Of a stretch of 64,000 nt of DNA, positions 54,101 through 64,000 are shown piece by piece. The stretch's first letter is position 1; each line of letters starts with the position of its first letter. Source of the stretch: Halocaridina rubra (Eukaryota; Arthropoda; Malacostraca; Decapoda; Atyidae); NCBI GenBank assembly GCA_037179515.1, contig JAXCGZ010004145.1:1-64000 (forward strand), written 5' to 3'. A program made the position numbers and the translations under genes. The notes beneath the pieces are model-generated. The model did not search any database and had not been told where the DNA came from. It saw nothing but the letters and a program-made list of their open reading frames with translations.

Positions 54101-55349
54101 ATGCTAACTTTTCTCATAATTGCATCCATACTTATGATACTTTAAGTTGTGCAAGCCTGGAATCTTGTTCCACAATTATAGTTATTTTTAAATTAGCAAG
54201 ACATTTTAAATTACGGGACAGGTACATGAATACACATTCAAGTACATCAACTCATGATGGATTGAATTCCCCCAGAGGCTCCCTGTTTCCATTGGTGTAC
54301 TCATTTTACCTTCTGATATGGAAGGGCTAGGAGACAGTAGATACCACGAACATATCTGCCACATCCTCAACATAAATATTAAAGAAGAATATTGCATTGA
54401 TATTGTACATTTCATACGTAAACAGTTTTAATGGCTCGAGGACATAAGTGAATAACTTTGGAAAGGAAAAAAAATGTAATAATCAAATTTGCAATGTTTG
54501 GTGAATGTAAAGTTATATACTAAGGTGTTGCATGATGAAAGAGATATTTTTGGATATTACTCTCCAATAATATCATTTACTGTTAAAATAAATAAAGCGA
54601 TGTGGTGAAAAGTACCTTATAATATAGTCCAAGTAAAGAAAATAGAAACAATTTTGAATTTATCTAGAATATATGGAGATTTTTAATAAGATGAATCCTT
54701 TTTCATACATCAAATCAGAAGATGGCTAAGTATCAAATGCATTTTTTCGTAATGTAAACAAGTTTTACTTTGAAGGTAAGAAATTTGCTTTAATTTAAGA
54801 ACATTATATCATATCAATATATATGAGTTAAGTTCGTGAATATTAATTATATTTTGCTGCATTGCTTCAATTATGGATAAACAGTACATAACTGCTCATT
54901 CATATGCTCCTGGATTGCCTGAATAGGATTTCTTCCCCTAATATTACAGAATATCATGGACATATCGTTATTTTCAATTTATGTTTGGCTGTATTTTACA
55001 GCTGAAACACAGATTAATGTCTGTGAAAATTGACTTGCAACATTACACATCATTACCAGATAGGGCTTCTTACTCTTAAGTAATTAAGTTTATCACATTA
55101 TTAGCCAGGGATAATACCAAGAAAATTGATTTGTGCACATGTAGTTTTATTCATTCTGTAGCTTCTGTACTATCACATCAACACTGCCACGTCCTTAATA
55201 TCTACTAATGTACATTTAAAAAGCATTATATAGTGCTTTATTTACAAGATTCAGCATAAGAAACACTACTGTAAATAGCATTTAATAAATAAACTTTTAT
55301 GTATATGCACACACACAGAGAGAGAGAAATTTTGATATATATGTATATA
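48151..55349. other. 7.2-kb gene-free intergenic region
   Basis: Uniformly AT-rich. Open frames are short and have no domain. I found no tRNA-like head, terminal repeats or long microsatellite; there is only a short (CA/GA) patch near 55310-55325. It may include part of the 3' end of the minus-strand gene at 56493-57126. Confidence 0.5.
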
Positions 55350-56392
55350 CAGTAATCCCTCGCTATTTTGCGGTTTACCTATCGCGGATTCACTGCATCG
55401 CGGATTTTTTTTCTTTTTTTTTCTTTTAAAGATTATTGTGACAACAGGATGGGCCCAAAAAATGATAAAGTAAAATAGCCTTTATCAGGCTGTAAAGAGA
55501 AACAAAGATGGAGAGTGTAATGACCTGTCTGATGTGAAGGGATTATAAAAGATGTGTAATGAATATCCAGCTCTCTGCTGGGTTTTAATATACCTCTGCA
55601 TTACTTTCATGATGTCTGTTCCAATAATTCCCCTTAGATCTTATTACAGTATTATTATTATTATTATTTTTATCATTGGCAACAATAATTTTCCTTTGAT
55701 GATGATTGTGGAGATTATTATTATTATTATTATCATTATTATTATTATCATTATTATTATTATTATTTTTATTATTATTATTATTATTATAAAGGGCTCA
55801 TCATTGTACATCTGTTGGTTTATTTACTTTAATAACTGTGTACAGTGCCCCTCCCTAGTTGGCTGGGACAAAGAGAGTGTGGGGGGTTGGGTAGAATAGA
55901 ATGTTGGAGAGAGAGAGATCTTTAATTAACTCTTGTTCATTCAACCAAAACTACATTATTTATTGTAAAAATAATGGTTTAATTACACATTCGTAATAAT
56001 AATGATATTAATAATAATAATGATAATAATCTCCACAATCATCATCAAAGGAAAATTATTGTTAAAAATAATAATAATAATAATAAGATCTAAGGAAAAT
56101 TTTTGGAATAGACATCATGAAAGTGATGCAGAGGTATATTAAAATCCAGCAGAGAACTGGATATTCATTACACATCTTTTATAATCCCTTCACATCTGAC
56201 AGATCATTACACTCTCCATCTCTGTTTCTCTTTACAGCCTGATAAAGGCTGTTTTATTTTATCATTTTTGGGCCGTCCTGGTGTCATAATCATCTTTAAA
56301 AAAAAAAAAAAATTTAAGGTGTTCCTACTTCGTGGAAATTCACCTATCGCGGCCGGTCCCGGAACCGAACCATCGCGATGAACAAGGGATTA

Positions 56393-56395
<3 letters not shown>
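55350..56395. mobile_element. 1046-bp non-autonomous pogo/Tigger-type foldback element
   Basis: The ends are CAGTAATCCCTCGCTATTTT and ...CGCGATGAACAAGGGATTACTG, bounded by TA on both sides (55348-55349 and 56396-56397). CAGT-type ends, TA duplications and CG-rich sub-ends (ATCGCGG) are typical of the pogo/Tigger group. The arms continue far inward: 55431-55760 (family C reversed plus ATT repeats) is the inverted copy of about 55985-56297. The element can therefore fold into a hairpin with ~400-bp arms around a ~220-bp centre. No transposase frame. Confidence 0.85.

Positions 56396-56397
<2 letters not shown>

Positions 56398-56482
<85 letters not shown>
56398..56482. repeat. (AT)n microsatellite
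   Basis: Alternating AT beginning at the TA target duplication of the foldback element and reaching almost to the exon stop codon. Confidence 0.97.
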
Positions 56483-56491
<9 letters not shown>

Positions 56492-56492
56492 G

Positions 56493-57126
56493 CTATATAT
56501 CTAGGCGAGTACCAATATTTCTCATTATAGGTGAATTAGGTCCTGGTTTAGGGGGAAGGGGAGGGGCTTCTGGATCAACATTTTCGTATACCATTGTATT
56601 TCCCTTATTGAGTTTATCTTCTTTTGTGTCATTGTCTTTATTTTCTTTGTTGTTTAGCTTACTAAAATGGAAAAGAGCTGTGAGTCTACTTAATGTTCCA
56701 ATTCTTGGGTCCTCTTCATATACTTCAGTTTGTAATTTCTCCTCGACATCATCAGACTTCTTTTCTCCTTTGCTTTGTCTTTCCCTTTCTCTTTTTGCTT
56801 GTTTTTCTTGTTCCCTCTTTTCTTTCTCTTCACTTTTCTTCTCTTTATCCAAAGCTTTTTTCTCCTTAGCTTTTTCCTTCTTTTTAGTTTCTTTTTCAAT
56901 CCTTTCCATTTCTCTTTTGAATTTTTTATTCTCTTTTTCTAATTTTCGCTTCTCTCTGTCTTCCTTACTCTTGGACTTAAAAATTCCTGGTTGACTTGTC
57001 TCATCTTCATCAGCACAGTTATTCCTCTGCAATCTCTTCTTTGCTAACATATCTTCATCAATTAATTCCATCATGGAATGAACTGTTGCAAAATCTGTTT
57101 CTTCGTCATATTCTTCAGGCTGAGGA
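56493..57126 (-). CDS. Exon of an unrecognised Lys/Glu-rich protein with SH3-binding motif
   Basis: A minus-strand coding exon. An acceptor (TGATCTTTCAG) ends at 57127 and the frame enters in phase 2. About 211 codons follow: an acidic start (PQPEEYDEETDFATVHSM, MELIDEDML), then a ~90-residue highly charged segment (KKKEKAKEKKALDKEKKSEE) likely to form a single helix or coiled coil, then a less biased EEDPRIGTLSRLTALFHFSK. It ends with a proline-rich APPLPPKPGPNSP that fits a PxxPx[KR] class II SH3 ligand. The frame stops at TAG 56493-56495, next to (AT)n; a weak donor (ATTG|GTACTC at 56512) might splice out before it. The biased but stop-free composition and good acceptor argue for a real exon. 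The family is not recognised; a signalling or cytoskeletal adaptor is only a guess. Upstream exons lie at higher coordinates, possibly beyond the window. Confidence 0.7.
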
Positions 57127-58030
57127 CTGAAAGATCAAACATACAAATATAATCAGGAATTTGTAAAGTAAAGCTAACTATAGATATAACTCTATGGAAA
57201 ATAGTCATTTGCAATTTCACATAAATAAATAGGATACCAGCTCAATGATAAGACTGCAGATTCTAATTATTCTCATCAGCAGTACTGCTATAAAAGTAAT
57301 TATATTTTACAGTACTTCAATCTTTTAATGATATACAGACCTATTTGCCACATATGCTCTTGTTTTAATATCCTTGACATATCATTCTAAAAAGCATTTA
57401 TTATCCAATCCTGAACTATATGAAACAGGACTGCACTACTGAAATGGTAAGACAAGTTCCAGCTACTTTCTTTACGTCTATTGACTTCTTATATCCTTTC
57501 TGGATAGAATCATAAGTATCCCTGTGGAGCATTTTTGAGAGAAATGGAGCTAGACTAATTATGAATTAACATGGGACAATCATATATCTGCAGAGGCATC
57601 TCCCAAATTGGTTTTACTTTGCCTAAATGTTAATGTGTTGCCCGAAATTACTTTTATATCTTTCAGTATTATTTTAATTTCTTATACTGTGATAGTAATA
57701 CTAGACCAGTGATAAAATTGTAATATGGGCATAATAAAAACAACACAAAGACTGATGTAATGCAACTGAAATTTCTTCTTCTAAAAGCACAATATTTTCC
57801 ATATGTAAGGAAGACGTAAAATAAGTTGAATTTATACTAATTGTCATATTTTAAATCTGTATTGCTGCTGTGAATGGTTTCTCTCTGTCTATCTTTCTGT
57901 ATATGGGCAAGTAGATTAGAATGAATCCTAGATACATTTCCCATTTATTTCTCCTTGATGGACAGAGGCATTGTTTACTGAAATTGCTTTGGGAATATAT
58001 TAGATTAACCTATCAGATGGAGTTTTTTAT
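57127..58030 (-). other. Intron of the minus-strand gene, no feature recognised
   Basis: AT-rich, no open frame or repeat structure until the family C copy at 58031. Confidence 0.4.
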
Positions 58031-58215
58031 GCTTGTGACAAAAAAAAAAAAATAAAAAAAAAACTACCCTCATCGGGCCTATGCACAAAGAAAACATACA
58101 GAGATGGGAGTATTGTGACTTGTCAGATGCGAAGGGATAATAAGACATGTGTAAAGAATATACAAGAATATTCAGTGTTGATGTAGGCATAGAAAGAACC
58201 GTAAATGTAGGAAGA
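58031..58215 (-). repeat. Family C repeat, copy 5 (inverted)
   Basis: On the minus strand: CCTACATCAACACTGAATATT, TTACACATGTCTTATTATCC, CATCTGACAAGTCACAATAC and a CCGATGAGGGTAG block, ending in a poly(A)-like run (A-rich at 58036-58064 on the + strand). Confidence 0.72.
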
Positions 58216-58402
58216 CTTAACATCGAACTGTCCTGGACAGTCTTATTTAAGTCCACAAGACCCTTCAGTTGTAGTATTGCAATGGGCGACTGGTGCCATT
58301 GGCCAGCCTACTACCTGTTAAAAGCGATGGTGAATAATGACCAAATAGTCCACCTCATTGACTTTAGATAGGTATTACAATATTATCTTTTTGACGATGC
58401 CA

Positions 58403-58490
58403 TGCAAAATTTGTTTTCTTCATGCCCAGGTCCGATGAGGGCTGATTTTTTTATTTTTCTATTTTTATTTTTGCCTGTCCTGGTGCAAAA
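58403..58490 (+). repeat. Family C repeat, copy 6 (3' part only)
   Basis: TTCTTCATGCCCAGGTCCGA then TGAGGGCTGA and TGCCTGTCCTGGTG. It faces away from copy 5, so the pair forms an inverted repeat around 190 bp of other sequence. Confidence 0.7.
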
Positions 58491-58974
58491 AAGTAAACGT
58501 GGTGTCTAAATATACCCTGTCTATATTAGCTCTATTCAAGAAGCTCTCACTTTTCACTATCTGCAGTAGAGATATTTGAGGTATGGCATTTTCAGATTTG
58601 TGTACATCGTGCAGTCCTCTCTGATGCTATTCCCATATATAATGGTTCTAGAGGTACTCTTTCTTTATTATGCTTCACCAGATTCCTTGGACAAAAACCA
58701 GGTAATAGTAAGGCCTAAATATTAGTTATGGAAGATTTACATTTGGAAAAGGATATTCTGGCCATTTTGGAAGTAGAACTACTGAACCAACAACTTTTGC
58801 CAAGAAAGATCTTTTCATCAGTCTTTATTTAACAACATGACAATGGATGCTAGTGTCCTTTAAAAGCTTGCACACCAAGTTTTCAAGAATATTTTGCCAT
58901 AAAATAATATCTGGCAAAGAGATATATTACCTCTATAGGAAATGTTTACTCAAGACATTCTTCAATGAGGTATA
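58491..58974. other. gene-free spacer
   Basis: Nothing recognised. Confidence 0.4.
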
Positions 58975-59258
58975 CAGTGATCCCCCGCTGTATTGCGTTT
59001 CTTGGTTCGCGTTTTCACTGTATCGCCTTTTTTTTTTTTTGGCAAATTATTATTGTAAAATACCTATGTACATGAGTATGTCATGTAATTACCACTTCAT
59101 TCACCATAATTTTATCTATCACTTTCATATAAATTTACAGTGTAAACGTAAAAATGAATTAAAATATCTAAGTACATATAGGCTGATCCTACTTCGCGGT
59201 TTTCCTGTCTCGCGACGGGTCCCGGAACTGAACTACCGTGATAATGGGGGGATTACTG
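58975..59258. mobile_element. 284-bp pogo/Tigger-type MITE
   Basis: Left end CAGTGATCCCCCGCTGTATT, right end CCGTGATAATGGGGGGATTACTG read on the + strand, with TA on both sides (58973-58974 and 59259-59260). The right sub-end CGGGTCCCGGAACTGAACTA matches CGGTCCCGGAACCGAACCA of the 1046-bp element, so the two belong to one terminal-repeat family. No coding capacity. (AT)n starts at its right target duplication, as for the larger element. Confidence 0.83.
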
Positions 59259-59432
<174 letters not shown>

Positions 59433-59528
59433 ATTTTTTTTTTTTTTGTGACTCCGGGACAGGCAAAAACTGCCCTAATAAATAAAGGCCCAGGCACGAG
59501 AAAACACCAATATGAAGGGAAAGAAAGG

Positions 59529-60446
59529 TTAAGGACAAGGCAGAGATGAGAGATAGCCAGAAACTGTCTTGGAGGCATTGAATTTAACTAAATTTTGAGT
59601 GCCCCACTCAGATACCCTCTGCAAATCGGACTTGAAAGTAGAAGAAAGAGTGATACAAGACTGATTACGAGTAGCAAATGAAGGTTGTGAAGAAAAGGCA
59701 GAGGAAAAGTGAAGGGTAGAATCATCAGCAAATGCATGAAGAAAAGAAGTTGGGGATTGTAGAAGATCATTGATGAAGAGAAGGAACAGAGTAGGTGAAA
59801 GAACAGAGCCTTGTGGAACACCACTGGTAACAGATAAAGGGGCTAGATGTCGCACCATCAACTACTACAGATATAAAACGGTCAGAAAGAAAACTGGAAA
59901 TCAGAGAACAGAAAGAAGGGGTAAAGCTATAGGCAGGGAGTTTGGCTAACAGAGCCTTGTGCCAGTCTCTGTCAAAAGCCTTAGAGATATCAAGGGCAAC
60001 GATAAAGGATTCCCCATAGTTCCTCAGAAAAGATGACTATACATGAGTAAGATAGGACAGGAGATCACCTGTAGATCTTGCCTTGAGGAAGCCGTACTGG
60101 TGATCGGAGATAAGTGAGTTAGATTCAAGGCGTTTCAGAAAGTGAGCATTGAGCAAAGTTTCGAAAACTTTAGGAATAAAGGAGGTTAGGCCAATAGGCC
60201 GGTAGTTTGAAGGAACAGAGTGGCCACCCTTCTTAGGAACAGGTTGAACTAGAGCATGCTTCCAAGATGTAGAATATATACTGGTTGACAGAATGAGGCA
60301 AATAAGATGGCAATGCATGGGAGCCAGTTCATATGCAAACTCCTTAAGGAAACTTGCAGGGATACCATCGGGACCAGATGCCTTGTTTGTCTTATCGAGC
60401 GAAGAACCTTATGAACTTTGCGTGAAGAAAGGATAAGGGAGAGCAT
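59529..60446 (-). pseudogene. LINE-B reverse-transcriptase region, frame-broken
   Basis: The frame at 60318-60037 has SWKHALVQPVPKKGGHSVPS, NYRPIGLTSFIPKVFETLLN and HQYGFLKARSTGDLLSYL. The frame at 59861-59529 has SVTSGVPQGSVLSPTLFLLF and the catalytic HAFADDSTLHFS. The two are separated by a break at about 59870-60030 that contains the first catalytic Asp region. Motifs suggest an I/Jockey-superfamily LINE; the clade is not settled. Confidence 0.82.
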
Positions 60447-61078
60447 AGGGTTAGAGAGGGGTAAAGATTGAGGAACAGGTGTGCTGGAATCGTTTATAGA
60501 AGAGTTGGCAGAAAAATGAGAGCCAAAGAGAGTGGCTTTGTCTGTGGGAGAGGAAGCTATAGAACCATTAGAACGATTGAGAGGGGGAAAGCTTGAGTTA
60601 CAGAAGTTTTCGGAGAGGTTTTAGGCTAAGGACAAGAAGCATTTGTTAGTGGGAGAGGACTTATGGTCATGAACTTTTCTTCTTATAAAGGAAGCCTTAT
60701 ACCTGCGAATCTGAGCAGTACAGTGATTCCTAGCAACAATAAAAGCAGAGCGAGTTAAATCAGAAGGAGAGGCTTGGTAAGATCGGTGTGCCCGATTCCT
60801 TGCCTGGATAGCCATGGAGCAGGCACGGTCAAACCAAGGTTTATGGGGAGAGAAAGTTTTTGTAGAAGAGGGGATGTATGCCTCCATTCCCGAGGTCATG
60901 ATCTCGGCAACTTTTAGAGCTACACGATCAGAGTTGCGGGACCAAAAGCAGTAGTCATCCCATGGGAAGTCAAAAAGGAAGTTACGCAACTTATCATGTT
61001 GGGTACGCTCAAAGTGCCAAAGGCGGCGCTGAGTAGGAGGGATTGGTGGAGGGGGAGCAAAAATGGAAGAGATTGAGA

Positions 61079-61900
61079 TCAGTGAGTGGTCAGATTTTCC
61101 AAGAGGGGAAAGCACAGAATAAGAGTAGTTTGAAGGGTTAGAAGTAAGAAATAGGTTAAGTATGTTTGCTGCATGTTCGTGATGATCAGGAACACAAGTA
61201 GGATGTTTGATAATTTGCTCCCGATCGTGAATATAGAGAAAGCAAGGGCTTCACTTCCTCCCACATCAGTGTGAGAAGAATTAAGCCACTCACTGTGGTA
61301 TACATTGAAGTCTCCAATATAGAGAACTTCGGCATGTGCGTGAGAAGATAGCAAGGTCTCGTGGCACAGGGACAGATCTTCAAAGAAAGACACAAACTCG
61401 GTGGAGTTTGGAGAACAGTAGCAGAAGCAAAGGAAAATAGTGGTAGTGAAGAGATAGATTTTAAGACAGAGAACATCAAAATCAGGAGATTCAAGGTCCA
61501 TGAGCCTTGCAATATGAGTGTTAGTGTTGCAGTAGGCACAGACCCCACCTTTGGAATGAAAACGAGTATACAGATTATAGTGAGAGATTTGAAATGGGTC
61601 AGTGGAAGCATGTATAGACATCTGAGTTTCAGACAGGAGGAGGAGGTTAAGGAGGAAAGTACCCAGGTGCTGTTCCACAAACAAAAGATTAGAGTTCAGC
61701 CCACGAATGTTAGAATAGTGAAGAGTGAAAAAAGCAGATCTATTGGGAGGTGCAAGGTTAAGGGCAAAACCATTACTACCACCAGGCGTGTCTGCCCTCA
61801 AGCCAATAGTGGAGTCAACACGAACCCCGGAGATTCTTCGCATCCCTCTATGCCGGATATTGGGGGCCATTAGTTGTGGACCTTCCATGTATAGTAGCAA
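61079..61900 (-). pseudogene. LINE-B endonuclease region, frame-broken
   Basis: An N-terminal segment with FFTLHYSNIRGLNSNL (first catalytic Asn), LLLLSETQMSI (catalytic Glu), the RFHSKGGVCAYCNTNTHIAR strand and VLYIGDFNVYHSEWLNSSHT (Asp/Asn). After a frameshift near 61200 the SDH motif (LGKSDHSLISISS) continues in the frame 61115-60621. The family function is nicking target DNA to prime reverse transcription. Dead copy. Confidence 0.82.
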
Positions 61901-61920
61901 ATATGTATTAAAATTTCCAG

Positions 61921-62333
61921 TATTTTCATTATTTTATTGATAAAAAAAAGTATTTCCTAGCCTAAGAATAATACAACAGTAAAAAATAGTAAAAAACATA
62001 AATTTAAACATGTAACTCACAGTATTGCATAATATATAATACGATACTGGTATCGGCGTTTCGGAAAATGCAAAGGGTCGCACCTACGTGAGATAGTACA
62101 CGGGATGCTATTGGCTGATGAGTGGGAGATGACGAATCACAGAATTGTGTTGTGTATGTTCTGTATCCTGTGGTTTGATTGACTTTTTGATTGAAGCTTG
62201 ATTCTCCAAGCATCTTCCATTGTCTCGCCTCACCCATTCAGTTACTCATGTGTGCGCTGTTCGCGTTGTGCCTCTTATTACGTTGTGGTTGTGTTTTTTG
62301 TGAAACTTTTGCTTGTGTATTTCAACCCCTGCA
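61921..62333 (+). other. 5' flank of the Tigger transposase, no terminal repeat recognised
   Basis: Probably the 5' non-coding part of the Tigger element. No CAGT-type end was found here, so the left boundary may have been removed by LINE-B or lie in diverged sequence. Confidence 0.35.
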
Positions 62334-64000
62334 ATGCCACCCAAGCGTCCTTCATCTTCTAAGGCTTCTGGTAGTGAGCCTAAGCGGCAAAGGAAGATGT
62401 TTACCATAGCAGATAAGGTAAAACTGTTAGATATTCTGAAGGAAGGAAGTAGTTTCTCGGCTGTCGGCTGTCATTTCGGCATCAACGAATCTACTGTTCG
62501 CTACATTAAGAGGGAAGAGGGGAATATCAGGAAGATATTGACTCTTACTTTTAACAAAACAGCGAAGAGGGTTGTAACACCCCGCAATAAGATAATAGTG
62601 GGATGGAATCTGCTTTGGCCCTGTGGATTGCTGATTGCAGGAAGAACATCGGCTTAGACACCAGTATCATACAAACAAGGGCGAAGAAGCTATATGAGAC
62701 ATTCGCTGCGAACAAACCCATCGACAACAGTGGCAACCGTGAGGTATCTTCCCTTTCGCTTTTCTATCGCTACTACTTTCATCGCTGCTCTGATGAGTTG
62801 GCGAGTTGCATCCCTCCTCCACTGCCGAGGCTGCGTAACACTCGCCAAGCTGCCTCATCTCACAGGTACTGTGTGATTTGTAGCTTGCGGATTGGCCGGT
62901 GCAGCGACTGCTTCTTCCTATCTACCTCCAGACTCTGGAACTCTCTTCCTCCTTCTGTCTTTCCTAATTCTTATGACCTTTCATCCTTCAAAAAGCAGAT
63001 CTATCGTCAGAGCCTAGTCCTCCATATCTCTGGGTCCTCTGTACTTTGACTGTTTTTTTCTGTCTGTCATTTTCCTTTGTGCAACATTACCTCATCTCTG
63101 CCTTGCCCTTAACCTTTTTCTTTTCCTTCGTCTTGGTATTTTCTCGTGGCCGGGCCTATATTGATGAGGGCAGTTTCTGCCTGTCTCGGTGTCACTCTCT
63201 TAAAAAAAAAAGAAGAAATGGAAGACCCACAACCAGGACCGTCCAGTGATACTTCACTGAGGAAACCATGGTTTGTTGCTAGCAAGGGATGGTTCGCCAA
63301 ATTTCAAAACTACTTTGGCCCAAGGAGCGTTTTGGTGCATGGCGAAGCTGCCTCTGCAGATACAGCTGCAGCTGGAGATTATGTGAACGACTTCAAGAAA
63401 ATTATTGAGGAAGGCAGTTATGCTCCTGAGCAAGTGTTTAACATGGATGAGACTGGGTTATTTTGGAAGACAATGCTGTCTCGCACTTTTCTTTTCAAGG
63501 AAGAAGCTAAAGCACCTGGATTTAAAGCGCACAAAAATTGCGTTACCCTCATTATGTGCAGGAATGCTGCGGGCTTTATGTTAAAGCCAGGGCTTATCTA
63601 CAAGTCAAAGAACCCTAGGGCTTTGAAGAATAAAAACAAGAATCTGCTGGCAGTGTATTGGATGCATAACCCTAAGGCCTGGATCACGAAAATCCCCACA
63701 TTGGACTGTTTTACCAATGCTTTATCCCTCAGGTCAGAGTTTATCTTGCGGAGAAGGGCCTTGAATTTAAAGTCCTTCTGTTGATGGATAATGCTGGTGG
63801 CCACGCAACTGATCTCCATTATGATGGTGTTCAAGTAGAGTTCCTGCGAATACAACATCACTGCTTCAGCCCATGGATCAAGGCGTTATTCGTGCGTTCA
63901 AGGCCCTCTACACATGAAATGCCCTGGCAAACCTGGTTGACTTCATGGATGCAGACAAAGAATTCGCACTGAAGGCGTACTGGTGTAACTACACGATTGC
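62334..64000 (+). pseudogene. Tigger (pogo superfamily) DDE transposase pseudogene, runs off the window
   Basis: ATG at 62334 (MPPKRPSSSKASGSEPKRQR). The N-terminal CENP-B-like helix-turn-helix is TIADKVKLLDILKEGSSFSA, CHFGINESTVRYIKREE. A frameshift near 62600 precedes ESALALWIADCRKNIG (second DNA-binding domain). A LINE-B fragment interrupts it at 62744-63216. It resumes MEDPQPGPSSDTS and continues with WFAKFQNYFGPRSVLVHGEA, EQVFNMDETGLFWKTM (first catalytic Asp), KNPRALKNKNKNLLAVYW. After a frameshift near 63733 comes LLMDNAGGHATD (second Asp). A two-base loss near 63845 precedes TTSLLQPMDQGVIRAFK (third Asp, in the DDD version typical of pogo). The family role is cut-and-paste transposition at TA. 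Three frame breaks and an insertion make it inactive. It is fairly fresh otherwise. Confidence 0.92.
62744..63216 (+). mobile_element. LINE-B 3' fragment inserted into the Tigger transposase
   Basis: The frame LSLFYRYYFHRCSDELASCI, then LWNSLPPSVFPNSYDLSSFK is the LINE C-terminal region absent from the copy at 59434. A stop lies at 63047-63049. A 3' UTR follows, matching the minus-strand LINE-B (CTCATCTCTGCCTTGCCCTT and GATGAGGGCAGTTTCTGCC), then poly(A) at 63202-63211. The Tigger frame reads ...NSGNRE before and EEMEDPQ after it, so the fragment was inserted into, and postdates, the transposase. Confidence 0.9.

Larger units (their letters stand above)
59434..61920 (-). mobile_element. LINE-B, decayed 2.5-kb copy
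   Basis: Minus strand. It ends in poly(A), seen as T at 59434-59447. The 3' UTR includes CTCGTGCCTGGGCCTTTATT and GGGCAGTTTTTGCCTGTCCC. Coding remnants run endonuclease (61900-61079), linker (61115-60621), RT (60446-59529). After NASKT the coding sequence is joined directly to the 3' UTR, so the C-terminal region is missing through an internal deletion; that region is present in the fragment at 62744. It is a different family from LINE-A: poly(A) tail, different 3' UTR and different RT motifs (FADDSTLHFS). Confidence 0.88.

Noticed and set aside
61361..61873. 170-codon + strand frame
   Set aside because: It lies antisense to the LINE-B endonuclease coding region and has no domain.

Overview
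This is a repeat-dominated stretch of an animal nuclear genome, most likely an arthropod and probably a decapod crustacean. That inference rests on the very abundant long (AT)n, (GA)n and (AAT)n microsatellites, several tRNA-derived SINEs, and LINE, Gypsy-type, hAT and pogo/Tigger elements packed around a few introns and exons. Nothing looks bacterial: genes are split by GT-AG introns and there are no operons. Species cannot be fixed from the sequence alone. Layout: 1-33.2 kb is a transposon graveyard built mainly from one LINE family, called LINE-A here. It has a CR1/L2-like ORF2 with AP endonuclease and reverse transcriptase, a coiled-coil ORF1, and a 3' hairpin followed by an AATTAGGTAATCAC-type tail. 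I count eleven copies, several in head-to-tail series separated by (CA)n. A young 4.7-kb Gypsy-type LTR retrotransposon (7119-11822) has identical 182-bp LTRs and an unbroken 1360-codon gag-pol frame. It is flanked by a 956-bp perfect direct repeat of host DNA instead of the usual 4-6 bp target duplication. SINEs of two families, two long palindromic MITEs, a three-unit tandem array of tRNA-like sequence, and a dispersed LINE-tail family (family C) fill the gaps. 33.7-37.3 kb is mostly microsatellite, including two arrays that switch from AAT to ATT and so form large hairpins. 37.7-48.2 kb holds the one clearly functional gene, an Arf1-class ADP-ribosylation factor on the + strand. It has a putative non-coding first exon near 37.8 kb, a 5.1-kb first intron containing a MITE, a dead Tigger and a SINE, and four coding exons giving an intact 182-residue GTPase. 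48.2-55.3 kb shows nothing I can recognise. 55.3-59.3 kb contains two pogo/Tigger-type non-autonomous elements with CAGTAATCCC termini and TA target duplications; one is a 1046-bp foldback. Between them lies a minus-strand exon of an unrecognised Lys/Glu-rich protein with a proline-rich SH3-type motif. 59.4-61.9 kb is a decayed second LINE family (LINE-B) on the minus strand. From 62.3 kb to the window end runs a Tigger transposase pseudogene interrupted by a LINE-B 3' fragment. No host pathway links the genes: Arf1 is a housekeeping vesicle-traffic GTPase, and nearly everything else is a record of repeated, nested transposition.
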